NCBI GenBank assembly: GCA_024280785.1
Contig: JAJRPK010000384.1
Location: 1 to 32,324, forward strand
Length of the DNA stretch: 32,324 nucleotides
Origin: Gammaproteobacteria bacterium
GTDB lineage: Bacteria; Pseudomonadota; Gammaproteobacteria; Pseudomonadales; UBA7434
Direction: 5' to 3'
Made by a program: the position numbers and the translations under genes. Position 1 is the first letter of the stretch. The number at the start of each line of letters is the position of its first letter. This document shows, in pieces, positions 18,144 to 28,831 of this stretch. The notes beneath the pieces were generated by a model that was not told where the DNA came from, ran no database searches, and was given only the letters and a program-made list of their open reading frames with translations.

Positions 18144-19073
18144 ACGCTCTGGTATTTTTATCACCTGATGTAAATGGCAGGGAATACGATTTCTTGTTGT
18201 TTCGCAGTAGGCTAAATCAACGTCCGCCACTACGACCCCCTCGCCCGTTTTAATTTCATCCAAGATCTCACCCCATGGATTAACAATCATCGAATGACCG
18301 TAAGTCTCGCGCTTATCAGAATGTTCTCCCCCTTGATTGGCCGCAATAACGTAGCAAGAATTCTCTATGGCTCGCGCTTTGATAAGTGTACGCCAGTGAG
18401 CACGGCCAGTGAGTTTTGTGAACGCACTGGGGATGGCAATAATATCGACGCCTGCCTGAAACATCAGCCTAAACAGTTCTGGAAACCTTAAGTCGTAACA
18501 AATCGCCAAACCCAAACGCCCGAATGGAGTGTCGATTACGACCACACGATTTCCCGCTGAAAAGCTGTCGGACTCTCTATAATAGCGTTGGCCATCGTCA
18601 ACAATCGCATCGAACAAATGAATTTTGTCGTATTCGGCAACACGATCCCCTTTACTATTAAATACAACACACCGAGAAAACGGTTTGCTCTGGATCAATT
18701 TTCTATCTGTATGAAGCTTGGGAGTAATGGTATCGCCTTGGCTAAACGAGCTCTGCTCACGATAAGGAATCGAACCCGATACAATCCACACTTGATGATC
18801 TCGCGCCAAATCTGAAATAAATGCTAGTATTGATGAATTATCCGAACTTTGTAACGAAGAATTCACCGCTTTATTCGAACCCATGCAAGCAAACATCTCG
18901 GGAATAACCACAAGCCGAGCGCCCCTCAACACCGAACCTGAAATCAACACAGAAAGATGATCGAGGTTTTCCTGTATATCAGAGCTACTTACCATCTGAA
19001 TCGCGGCGACAGTATTAACCGACTGAATTTTTTTTTCAGCCGCTGTCGTCAAATACTTATCACCCAAACTCAC
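18141..19073 (-). CDS. Carbon-nitrogen hydrolase (nitrilase superfamily) family protein
   Basis: VIPEMFACMG (Glu), EYDKIHLFD (Lys), GLAICYDLRFPELFR (Cys); ATGA overlap with yhdP stop. Confidence 0.92.
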   Translation of the reverse strand: MSLGDKYLTTAAEKKIQSVNTVAAIQMVSSSDIQENLDHLSVLISGSVLRGARLVVIPEMFACMGSNKAVNSSLQSSDNSSILAFISDLARDHQVWIVSGSIPYREQSSFSQGDTITPKLHTDRKLIQSKPFSRCVVFNSKGDRVAEYDKIHLFDAIVDDGQRYYRESDSFSAGNRVVVIDTPFGRLGLAICYDLRFPELFRLMFQAGVDIIAIPSAFTKLTGRAHWRTLIKARAIENSCYVIAANQGGEHSDKRETYGHSMIVNPWGEILDEIKTGEGVVVADVDLAYCETTRNRIPCHLHQVIKIPER

Positions 19074-22000
19074 GGAGATTCAAGCTCATTAGATTCACCA
19101 ATGTCTTGAATGGGGGCAGTGTGGTCTCCACCCCCATCAGTTCCTGCATCAAACAAACGAGAAAACTTAGCCTCTGCATTATCTAACGGACCTTTAATCG
19201 TGTAGACGGCACTGGACAAACGGTCAAGTTCATTGCTAAACAGCTTGCTGGCAATAAAGACTCCAGCCGCAACGGGCAATCCTCCCGCTAGAGCCGCGAT
19301 CCACGGCAGATTTGATGCAACAGGTAGGGTCATAACTAGTTCAGCATCAATAGAGGCTTCGTCTAAATCAACATGTCCAGTCAACGAAAACTGACTGGAC
19401 GGCGATTTTATTTTAATAGGCACCTGATCAAAGTGGGCTAGTTCATCTTCGATCTGCAGAGTGCCGGTAACCGAGTCGAAACTTAGTCCATCTTTATACA
19501 AATCAGAAAAATCTAGCTGTAATCTGCGCAACAAGGTATCGAAGTTGACGAGACTCACAGCCTTCAACAAACCTTGAGCTGAATCCGACGCTTTCAAAAA
19601 TTGCCCCTTACTAAACGCAAACTCAAATTCACCACTAACCGTTTTAAGCGAAAAATTCTCAGGTCCACCACTCCAGTTTAGAGCTAATTCAAACTGAGTT
19701 TTTTTACTTTTGATCGGTGAATTAGCATCGGCAGAGGCAGCAAAGCTCTCGATAAAAGCGGCAATATTATTACTACTCATCGATATATCCAAAGAGCTGG
19801 CCACTTCCCCTTTGTTGCTCACCCCCCACAATAAACCGTCGTCGATAGTGGATCTTATGTCCATTGACGCATAACTAGCTATTACATTGTGGATCAAAGC
19901 AATATTATTAGTGGGCGTCAACAAAAAACTCCACTGGCCTACCGCCTTTTTTCCTATATACAACTGCTGTATGTCAATATCGAGCGGAACTAATTCAGAC
20001 GGCGACGGCAAGCTACTTGGCAAAAAGCTCGAACTTCCATCGAGTAAGCTAGGTTTATTTAAACGGAGGTAGACTAAGTCGAGCTTAAAGCGATCACGTT
20101 CGGCTAAATCATCCAATATAAGAGGCATTGAGTCCCAGACGCTATTCTCTTTAACCGTAGCATCATCGTTAGTGATCTTTCTAACCACACCCCCAACACC
20201 ACTTTTTACGTCAGCGACAACCCACGTTTTTGAGTCTTTTGCTGGCAAGGTAACAAGGCCTTTTACTTGATCACTCTCGATCGAAAACTGCCACCTATCC
20301 TCTACCCGCAAGGCTTCGACGACAGCGTTGGAAAAAGGCATATCAAACGCGTTCAAATCATCTAAACGCAAGCGGCGTATAATAATCTCAGTTTCTGTAC
20401 TTACCGCCACACCCGAATTTTGTAGCTCCATTTCAGCTCGTTCGTACTGATCCAATACTTCCAGCCATTCATCTAAATTAAAATGCTCCAAATGGCCACT
20501 AACCGCTAAACCTATTGTTTGTTTCTTGTATTGTGCGATGAGTTTTTCGTGAACCTTTTTTTGCCCCACTCCAACTTCGGCATTGTTATAAAATATATTT
20601 TTATCGGTATGCTCGGACAGCGCGCGTTGACCAACTAAAACTTTTCCTCCATAGAATTTAAATTGTTCGAATTCCAACTGGATTTTTGCTCTTTCGGCAA
20701 TCTCTACCAGCATAGGCTGGCGTACTGCAGCGATATCCCAATTCAGATTCAAGGCGGCGGCGGTATCTTTATGTTTTGAAAGTTCGCCAGGAAGCGCCAA
20801 CGTTATTCCTACTAAATCGCTGTTTACAGATAATAACGTTTGAGATCTGGTGTAATCAACACGTAGATCTATTTCGCTCTGCCCTTCGGCAAAAACAAAT
20901 AGAGGTTGATCTAGCCAACCATAGATATCTTTGGCCAAAACGCGCCCGTTGACATCAACTCTAAATGTGTCATCACCTTGCTTATTACTTTCGCCGGTAT
21001 AGTCCCCTAGCACTACTTCTACAGGCTCACCCCATATTTTTGCCGTTATTTTATTTGACACCAAGCCCGCTTTTGTTGTGAAACTAATAGGGCCATTAAC
21101 GTCTGTCACTTCGATATCCAAATTTTTCATATCGATTATTCCATCTTCGATCCAGCCACTAAAGTCAACACGAATATTATCAACATATTGTTCGTCCAAA
21201 GGAATGCTTAGACTCAAACGTCCGTCTTTTACCTTCCCCGCGCCGCGCCAAGTACCCATTAACTCACCTAACTGTTGCTGCAACGGCGAATGCTGTAACA
21301 CCGAGAAAACATCGTCCAAATTGCCACCTACATTTGCTTCCAGTTCAACTCTCGCATCGCGTTCAGCTGTATGCACCACAACGTTAGCATTCTTTATTGA
21401 TAAGCCAGATAGATCGCCAGTGATCACATTAACCTGTGTTTGGGAGCTTGATATTTCTACCAGGCCATCTATATCTGTTGCTTTAGGCCAATTTCGATCA
21501 AACCTAACTTCTGCCTCAGAGAGGTTAAAATACAACTGTATAGAACGTCTCTCTCCTTCATTTTTACGTAGGGAACCGTTATATATAAAGGCACCGTCAA
21601 TCACTTGTGCTTGCACTTCTGCGTCCGCCACCCACCGCTGTAAACCTTTATTAACTGTAAAGGGGATCAGGTGAAGCAAGCTAGATCCCACGGCATTTTT
21701 TACCCCGATATTTAGCTCCATATGACCTGCTTCGGAACCTTTTCCTCGACCTACGTCGACAAAAAAACTCCCGCCGATAGAACCTGCCACCGCACTCGAA
21801 GCTACAAGCTTATCCGACGTACCATCATCATCGATAACAGTGCTGCTACCGCCGTCACTTTCATTTTTATTTTTATTTTCTACCAATTTTTCCTGTAACT
21901 TAATATCTTTTCCATTAATTATGATTCGCTTTCCTATCGACCAATCAACTAAGCCCTCTGCTTTATCAAAAACCAAAGGATCTTTATATATCTGAGGGAA

Positions 22001-23368
22001 AGAAATAGAAAATCCGTCATCTACTGACAGCGCTATCAATCCTCTCGAGGCATTCGCGTGAATATATCCATCTATCCCCGTACCGCCCGGTATATTCCCC
22101 CAAGGCCTAACACTAACGTTTTCTAATAGTGCCTCTAAACTAAACTCGGTAATTCGCTTACCGCTTGGAATAGAAACATGCAACTGCTTCACCATACCGC
22201 CAGGCATTAATGTTTCAAGCACTTTCAATGGCGGTCCAGACAGCACCCCACTGTCTGCCAGAATCTCGCTCAACTGCCCAATATTAACAACCGGTGTCCG
22301 AATAATAATATTGGAAATTTTCGCCTCTGTTTGCGCCAAAGAAATATGAGCCAAAGGCATATGTAACGGCTGTTTGCGCCACGTCGCCCCTAACTCTTGC
22401 CACCATAAGTCAACGCCTCCCGAGTCCATCTCCTCGACTCCAAGACGAACTGAGATTTCTTCTATTTGCCAATTGAACGAACCAGCACGGGAAATTGACC
22501 CTCCGTCGACAATAGCGGTTGCCTGCCATTTACGATCTGGTTTTTTAGTAGCCCAGAATTCACCCGACCAGTCATTGATTACCCATTGGTCAGCAAATAA
22601 TTCTAACCACGGAGTCAAGCTAAAATGATCAGCTTTCACATATGCATTGATATTTGCCTGTTTAGAAAACGGTGCATTTTCAGTCTCTACTAACAGCTTA
22701 AAGCTACCGTAATCTTGGCTTGTTTGAGAAAAAGTAAATCGACGGAAACTGTCGTATCTTTCGCTGTGCATTTGCATCGCGGGAAGTTGAATATCAACCA
22801 TCTTGTCGCCATCAACTGCCCATTGGAGATTAATATTGTCAATCGCCAACCGACGAATATGAGAAAGAAAACCTTGTAAGGCGATACTCTGACCGGACCC
22901 GGAAAGACTCATTCCCTGAATTTTCCAATGTTTATCTACCGTTTTCTCTAAAGCAACCGAAAGATTTTTTCCTTGGATGTCCGTTAGCCGAAACTCGCGA
23001 GAAAATAAAGAGGCCAGCACATCCAACCGAAGTTCTCCTTCGGATAATGAAAATACAATTTTATTATTTGTCAGGTCTAGCGCATCGCTCGCATTAAGAG
23101 GCGGCGACTGAGTAATTGCTAATCTGGCTTCTAGCTTGCCAACCCTAAGCACAGGATTTAATTTATTCCATTCGCCACTAAGCCCTTCTATCGTCCACGC
23201 CAAGCCCGTTCTTTCTTCTAACGAAGAAACTAATGTCGGCACAAGGGACTCAATATAAGGTAACAAAAAACGACCGACGCTAAAATATAGTGCCAGTAAA
23301 ATGTATATCGCAGCTACGGTTATTAGTAGGCTTCTCAAGCAACGATCAAACAACTTTAGTACGCTCAC
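19070..23368 (-). CDS. yhdP: YhdP family (AsmA-like, DUF3971) envelope lipid-transport protein
   Basis: 1432-aa protein with N-terminal TM, GEWNKLNPVLRVGKLEARL, C-terminal LKAVSLVNFDTLLRRLQLDFSDLYKDGLSFDSVTGTLQIEDE...; placed between rng and nitrilase as in Pseudomonas. Confidence 0.9.
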   Translation of the reverse strand: MSVLKLFDRCLRSLLITVAAIYILLALYFSVGRFLLPYIESLVPTLVSSLEERTGLAWTIEGLSGEWNKLNPVLRVGKLEARLAITQSPPLNASDALDLTNNKIVFSLSEGELRLDVLASLFSREFRLTDIQGKNLSVALEKTVDKHWKIQGMSLSGSGQSIALQGFLSHIRRLAIDNINLQWAVDGDKMVDIQLPAMQMHSERYDSFRRFTFSQTSQDYGSFKLLVETENAPFSKQANINAYVKADHFSLTPWLELFADQWVINDWSGEFWATKKPDRKWQATAIVDGGSISRAGSFNWQIEEISVRLGVEEMDSGGVDLWWQELGATWRKQPLHMPLAHISLAQTEAKISNIIIRTPVVNIGQLSEILADSGVLSGPPLKVLETLMPGGMVKQLHVSIPSGKRITEFSLEALLENVSVRPWGNIPGGTGIDGYIHANASRGLIALSVDDGFSISFPQIYKDPLVFDKAEGLVDWSIGKRIIINGKDIKLQEKLVENKNKNESDGGSSTVIDDDGTSDKLVASSAVAGSIGGSFFVDVGRGKGSEAGHMELNIGVKNAVGSSLLHLIPFTVNKGLQRWVADAEVQAQVIDGAFIYNGSLRKNEGERRSIQLYFNLSEAEVRFDRNWPKATDIDGLVEISSSQTQVNVITGDLSGLSIKNANVVVHTAERDARVELEANVGGNLDDVFSVLQHSPLQQQLGELMGTWRGAGKVKDGRLSLSIPLDEQYVDNIRVDFSGWIEDGIIDMKNLDIEVTDVNGPISFTTKAGLVSNKITAKIWGEPVEVVLGDYTGESNKQGDDTFRVDVNGRVLAKDIYGWLDQPLFVFAEGQSEIDLRVDYTRSQTLLSVNSDLVGITLALPGELSKHKDTAAALNLNWDIAAVRQPMLVEIAERAKIQLEFEQFKFYGGKVLVGQRALSEHTDKNIFYNNAEVGVGQKKVHEKLIAQYKKQTIGLAVSGHLEHFNLDEWLEVLDQYERAEMELQNSGVAVSTETEIIIRRLRLDDLNAFDMPFSNAVVEALRVEDRWQFSIESDQVKGLVTLPAKDSKTWVVADVKSGVGGVVRKITNDDATVKENSVWDSMPLILDDLAERDRFKLDLVYLRLNKPSLLDGSSSFLPSSLPSPSELVPLDIDIQQLYIGKKAVGQWSFLLTPTNNIALIHNVIASYASMDIRSTIDDGLLWGVSNKGEVASSLDISMSSNNIAAFIESFAASADANSPIKSKKTQFELALNWSGGPENFSLKTVSGEFEFAFSKGQFLKASDSAQGLLKAVSLVNFDTLLRRLQLDFSDLYKDGLSFDSVTGTLQIEDELAHFDQVPIKIKSPSSQFSLTGHVDLDEASIDAELVMTLPVASNLPWIAALAGGLPVAAGVFIASKLFSNELDRLSSAVYTIKGPLDNAEAKFSRLFDAGTDGGGDHTAPIQDIGESNELESP

Positions 23369-23396
23369 TTCAACCTAACCGTACTCAAGAAATATT

Positions 23397-24917
23397 TTAT
23401 AAAAGCACAACATCATATTGTTCCTGTGTATAAACAGGCTCCACTTGAAAATGTATCGACTTAGCTAAGGCTGACTGTAAATTACTGATTGCTTCGGAAT
23501 CCTCGTCTAATAATCGGTCTACCACAGATTGAGATGCAAGGACTAACAATCTATCGTTATCGTAAGCACGAGCCTCGCGAACGATTTCTCGAAAAATATC
23601 CGAGCAAACAGTCTCCGCTGAGCGCAACGAGCCTCGAGCGGAACAAGCAACACAGGTTTCACACAAAACGTGCTCAAGACTTTCTCGCGTACGCTTGCGA
23701 GTCATTTCAATTAACCCCAGCCCTGAAAATTCACCGATGTATGTTTTGGTCTTATCCTTTTCAACCTCTTTGCTCAATATACGTAATACCTGCCGGCGAT
23801 GATCTTCATTATTCATATCGATAAAGTCAACGATGATGATACCACCCAAATTCCGTAACCGTATTTGACGTGCTAGCGTTGTGGCTGCTTCTAAATTTGT
23901 TTTGAATATTGTTTCATCTTGGTTGCGCTTGCCAACGTAAGCACCCGTGTTTACGTCTATCGTAGTCATTGCCTCAGTTTGATCAATAATCAAGTAACCT
24001 CCCGATTTGAGCTGAACCTTTCTATTCAGTGCCTTATTGATTTCTTCTTCGACACCAAATAAATCAAATATTGGACGATCTGATGAGTAATACTCTAACT
24101 TATCAGTGATTTCCGGAACAAATTCTTGCGTGAAACTCACCATGCGCTCATAAACATCGGAACTATCAATACGGATTTTCTCCAATTCCGGGTAGACTAA
24201 ATCACGGACAGTTCTTTCACATAGTTGTAAATCGGTATAGATCAAGCTAGGGGCGACCTGTTGGACCATTTTTCTTTCGAGCGCCCGCCATAATCTTTTA
24301 AGATATCGAATGTCAGCAATGAAATCTTGCTCTCCTATCGACTCGGCAGCAGTACGAATAATGTAACCACCTGAAGTCGCTTGTGCGTTTACTTTATCCG
24401 CTTTCCTCTCATTTTCAGTAACTTCTCTCTCTAGTTCCACCACCGATAATGCATTATCCAACCATTCTTTCAGTTGGTTTCTCCGCTCCGCATCGTCAAT
24501 TAAATTAGACACCCCTGTTTTGTTAGAAAATAAGGTATAAACTAAATTCCTTGAAGCGATTGAAAGATAACTGCCGATTCGTGCACCTTTAGTTCCCAGT
24601 GGATCCTTGATAACTTGCACAAGAATACTCTGCCCTTCATGAACTAATTGCCGAATATCTAAATCGGATTTATTTCCACCAATCTTATCGAAAGAAAAAA
24701 TATCCCGTACATGCATAAAACCCGATTTTTCTAGCCCAATATCGACAAATGCCGCTTGCATTCCGGGCAATACCCGAACCACTTTGCCATAATATATATT
24801 GCCGACAATACCTCTATTTCTCTCACGCTCTATGAAAACCTCACGTAACACGCCGTTTTCAACCAGTGCCACCCGAGACTCCATCGGTGTCACATTCATT
24901 AAAATCTCTTCACTCAT
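23397..24917 (-). CDS. rng: Ribonuclease G
   Basis: MSEEILMNVTPMESRVALVENGVLREVFIERE, S1 region GNIYYGKVVRVLPGMQAAFVDIGLEKSGFMHV, TIDVNTGAYVGKRNQDETIFKTNLEAA, C-terminal CETC. Start at 24917 preferred over 24971. Confidence 0.95.
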   Translation of the reverse strand: MSEEILMNVTPMESRVALVENGVLREVFIERERNRGIVGNIYYGKVVRVLPGMQAAFVDIGLEKSGFMHVRDIFSFDKIGGNKSDLDIRQLVHEGQSILVQVIKDPLGTKGARIGSYLSIASRNLVYTLFSNKTGVSNLIDDAERRNQLKEWLDNALSVVELEREVTENERKADKVNAQATSGGYIIRTAAESIGEQDFIADIRYLKRLWRALERKMVQQVAPSLIYTDLQLCERTVRDLVYPELEKIRIDSSDVYERMVSFTQEFVPEITDKLEYYSSDRPIFDLFGVEEEINKALNRKVQLKSGGYLIIDQTEAMTTIDVNTGAYVGKRNQDETIFKTNLEAATTLARQIRLRNLGGIIIVDFIDMNNEDHRRQVLRILSKEVEKDKTKTYIGEFSGLGLIEMTRKRTRESLEHVLCETCVACSARGSLRSAETVCSDIFREIVREARAYDNDRLLVLASQSVVDRLLDEDSEAISNLQSALAKSIHFQVEPVYTQEQYDVVLL

Positions 24918-25091
24918 GTCGGTCAAACACCTTTCCATTGAGCGCTTTAAATCACCCTGAAGAAAACTCACAATGGTAATTTATTAACGGAGCTTATCGT
25001 TAGTGACACTTAAAAGTTACAACTGCGTATAAGCTAATGCTTTTCGTTAGGCAGAGCGGCAAAAAAATCTTTTGTCTATATCATCCCAATC

Positions 25092-25119
25092 CAAAGTGAA
25101 TTCTGTTTGATTCACTTTG
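25092..25119. repeat. Inverted repeat CAAAGTGAAT-8 nt-ATTCACTTTG in the mreD-rng gap
   Basis: Perfect 10-bp arms. Confidence 0.85.
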
Positions 25120-25163
25120 AAGCCTTTAACGATGAAGCATGAGAAATGTTATCGATGGAAGGA

Positions 25164-25649
25164 TTAAAATGTCAGCCTATCCAATGTTAATTTCATCCAC
25201 GGCCACAACAGAGCACTTACTAATGCGGGAATAAGGAAGGCCATGCTGTAATAATTACCGCCGGTCAAACCATGAACCCAGTAACCTATTAATTGATAAA
25301 TACCGACTAAAATAAAGACCGAAAAAGCTTGCTCAACCACTGACAACATTCTCAACCGCTGGTGTAGTAGAAAACATAGGTACGCTAAAACGGTAAGTCC
25401 CAACGCATTTTGCCCTAAAACGGCGCCTTCGAGAACGTCTACCGCCAGTCCGAGGCTCCAAGCATATACCATCCCAATTTTAAACGGAGAGTTAATAACC
25501 CAATAAACAACCGTCATCGCTGCTAACTCGGGACGTAACCAGCTTGCCCAAATAGCCAACGGCCATACCGCTCCTAACAGAGAAATTGCGGCGGTAAAAA
25601 CCACCAAAAACCAAGAAGCGGTCTGTGAATCCTCTGCCGCGTGGTTCAT
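25164..25649 (-). CDS. mreD: Rod shape-determining protein MreD
   Basis: 161-aa multi-TM protein immediately after mreC; RPELAAMTVVYWVINSPFKIGMVYAWSLGLAVDVLEGAVLGQNAL typical of MreD. Confidence 0.92.
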   Translation of the reverse strand: MNHAAEDSQTASWFLVVFTAAISLLGAVWPLAIWASWLRPELAAMTVVYWVINSPFKIGMVYAWSLGLAVDVLEGAVLGQNALGLTVLAYLCFLLHQRLRMLSVVEQAFSVFILVGIYQLIGYWVHGLTGGNYYSMAFLIPALVSALLWPWMKLTLDRLTF

Positions 25650-25678
25650 CAGCTTCTTTCCGTCGAAACTTGTGAGTG

Positions 25679-25706
25679 CGTATTGCTCACGATGTAGTGC
25701 TCACGA
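25679..25706. repeat. 14-bp tandem duplication spanning the mreC stop codon
   Basis: Minus strand TCGTGAGCACTACA / TCGTGAGCAATACG. Confidence 0.9.
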
Positions 25707-26534
25707 CAAAGGCACCCCAGCGGCAAAAACCAGTAGCACATATCGACTACGATCCAGTTTGGCACTGGGGCGGATCACTATTTTCAAAAACGGCTTTCCC
25801 GGATCCAGCACTACAGATTCAACCACTCCAACGGGATAACCGACGGGAAAACGCTGACCGAGCCCTGAGCTAACCAGTAAATCACCCGCTTTGATATCGG
25901 TTGTCGCCACTACATTAGGCAATATCAAGGTATCAATACGACCTGAACCTTCGGCAATGGCTCGCACACCATTTCGATTGATCTGCACAGGAATAGCATG
26001 GTGAGAGTCACTGATGAGAATCACTCGGGCATTAACGGCATTGACTTCGATGACTTGACCCAACAATCCATAGGCATCGATAACGGGTTGACCGACGTAG
26101 ACTCCCTTGCCCTCTCCTTTATTTATAACAATTTGGTGCTTTAATGGGTCAGGTGAAACACTGATTAACTCAGCGACGAGTACGCTATCTTGCAGCACCG
26201 TAGATGAACCCAGTAACTCCCTCAAACGAACATTTTCTGCCGTCAAAAAAACCAGCTTTTGCAATTTACCTTGCTGCACGCGCGCCTCACTGTGCAAACG
26301 TTCATTTTCTGCCAGCAAAGTGTCGCGAGAGGTGAAATAGGAATCCAAGCCCTGCACAAAATGGCCAGGCTGATTAGATAACCAATAAAAGGGGACGGAT
26401 AAGTAAGACAACACGACTCTGGCGCCACCCGTCATGTCAGTTTTGTAATCAGCCGCCATTAGCAGTAGCGATAGTAGACCCAATACTGTTAATCGTGTGC
26501 CAACTGACGGAGTTTTGCCAAAAATAGGTTTAAT
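25701..26534 (-). CDS. mreC: Rod shape-determining protein MreC, probable ATT start codon at 26534
   Basis: ENVRLRELLGS, INKGEGKGVYVGQPVID, GLGQRFPVGYPVGVVESV. Frame open upstream of TTG 26483 and encodes IKPIFGKTPSVGTRLTVL, aligning with E. coli MreC MKPIFSRGPS; AGGGG 7 nt upstream of ATT. Confidence 0.9.
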   Translation of the reverse strand: MKPIFGKTPSVGTRLTVLGLLSLLLMAADYKTDMTGGARVVLSYLSVPFYWLSNQPGHFVQGLDSYFTSRDTLLAENERLHSEARVQQGKLQKLVFLTAENVRLRELLGSSTVLQDSVLVAELISVSPDPLKHQIVINKGEGKGVYVGQPVIDAYGLLGQVIEVNAVNARVILISDSHHAIPVQINRNGVRAIAEGSGRIDTLILPNVVATTDIKAGDLLVSSGLGQRFPVGYPVGVVESVVLDPGKPFLKIVIRPSAKLDRSRYVLLVFAAGVPLS

Positions 26535-26563
26535 TACGCAACCCCTACAGGTACTGGCCGGTG

Positions 26564-27700
<1,137 letters not shown>

Positions 27701-27747
27701 TTAACTAACTGACCGCAACACCGCACAATAATTTATAAGGTATCTGA

Positions 27748-27768
27748 TTGATGACGTTAACGTATCAA
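27748..27768. promoter_or_regulatory. Palindrome upstream of mreB (possible operator)
   Basis: TTGATGACGTTAACGTATCAA: 10-bp arms with one unpaired G, core ACGTTAACGT. Confidence 0.4.
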
Positions 27769-27951
27769 CAAACGCAGCCACTATTTTAAATTTAACTCAT
27801 TCAATTTAAGTGAAGGCAATATTCAGGCGAAGACAAGAAATTTACTTGGCAATCTGGCATTGTTCCAAATCTAAGCCCAAATTTTTTCTACAACGCTCAC
27901 TACATCGCCTTATTTTATCGCAGCATTGGTATATCTGTAATATTTCACGGC

Positions 27952-27975
27952 AAACCCGGCACTAAACCCAGCACT
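27952..27975. repeat. 12-bp tandem duplication AAACCC(G/A)GCACT between mreB and gatC
   Basis: 27952-27963 and 27964-27975, 11/12 identical. Confidence 0.9.
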
Positions 27976-28366
27976 AACAGCCGCGATCAATCAGTGCCTA
28001 TCTAGTAATCTTAAAAAGAACTTGATAGACGTATAATTGCACATAAGTCGATGAGACAAAGTCGTATAGCAAGATTAATTTAGCTATTAATACGCAATAT
28101 ATGACCGCTGGTAAAATAATCGACGAACTGTAACAACGGCAGGGATTTAGGGCAAGGCTGAAATGTGATAACTTAGCGCATTTACCAATTTCGTTAACCA
28201 CTTGGATAGAAGTTCAAAGAAGCTTTGGTTCTTATTATCAAGCTATAAACGAATAAATCACTCAAGTCGCCGCTCTAGCAACCGGCAAAAGAAACCGGCA
28301 AAGCTAAACAGCCACTTAAACGTCCATTATCCTTACACCACCGCACATCAAATAGAAACGCCCGAT

Positions 28367-28666
28367 ATGAGTATTACGCCCGATGAAATTATAGCCACTG
28401 CCAAACTGGCGAAACTGCAAGTAGATGATAAAGATATTTCCGAAGTTACTGAGCGAATCAGCGCCATACTTGAATTAGTCGATCAAATGCAAGCCATCGA
28501 TACAAGCGAGATCCAGCCTATGGCGAATGTGCTGGACGCCGTTCAATATTTACGCCCGGATACGATCGTAGAGCCCGACAACAAAATTCTACGTCGGGAC
28601 CAATTTCAACAAATAGCGCCTGCCACTGACGAAGGTTTGTATCTAGTGCCAAAAGTTATTGAGTAA
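28367..28666 (+). CDS. gatC: Asp/Glu-tRNA amidotransferase subunit GatC
   Basis: MSITPDEIIATAKLAKLQVDDKDISEVTERISAILELVDQMQAIDTSEIQPMANVLDAVQYLRPD; start at 28367, within longer ORF. Confidence 0.95.
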   Translation: MSITPDEIIATAKLAKLQVDDKDISEVTERISAILELVDQMQAIDTSEIQPMANVLDAVQYLRPDTIVEPDNKILRRDQFQQIAPATDEGLYLVPKVIE

Positions 28667-28831
28667 TAAGCAATGATTTTCTTTAGTTGCCGCTGAGCAT
28701 TGGCCACTGCTGGAGCATTTGTTGTCAAGCTTTCTCATTTTAGACAGCAAAATTATCCAGTCTATGCCCGCTAACTTTTACCGTACATATTATGTATTCA
28801 CCTTATCCACTCACATAGAAAAGCCAAATCA

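Noticed and set aside
21078-21674. 198-aa plus-strand ORF inside yhdP
   Set aside because: Antisense to a well-supported coding gene; composition looks like the mirror of yhdP codons, no start signal or domain.
26483-26483. TTG 26483 as the mreC start
   Set aside because: Would remove residues matching the conserved MreC N-terminus and most of its TM helix; ATT 26534 fits better, though not proven.
28202-28366. N-terminal extension of the gatC ORF
   Set aside because: GatC homology begins at ATG 28367; upstream part has no recognisable features.
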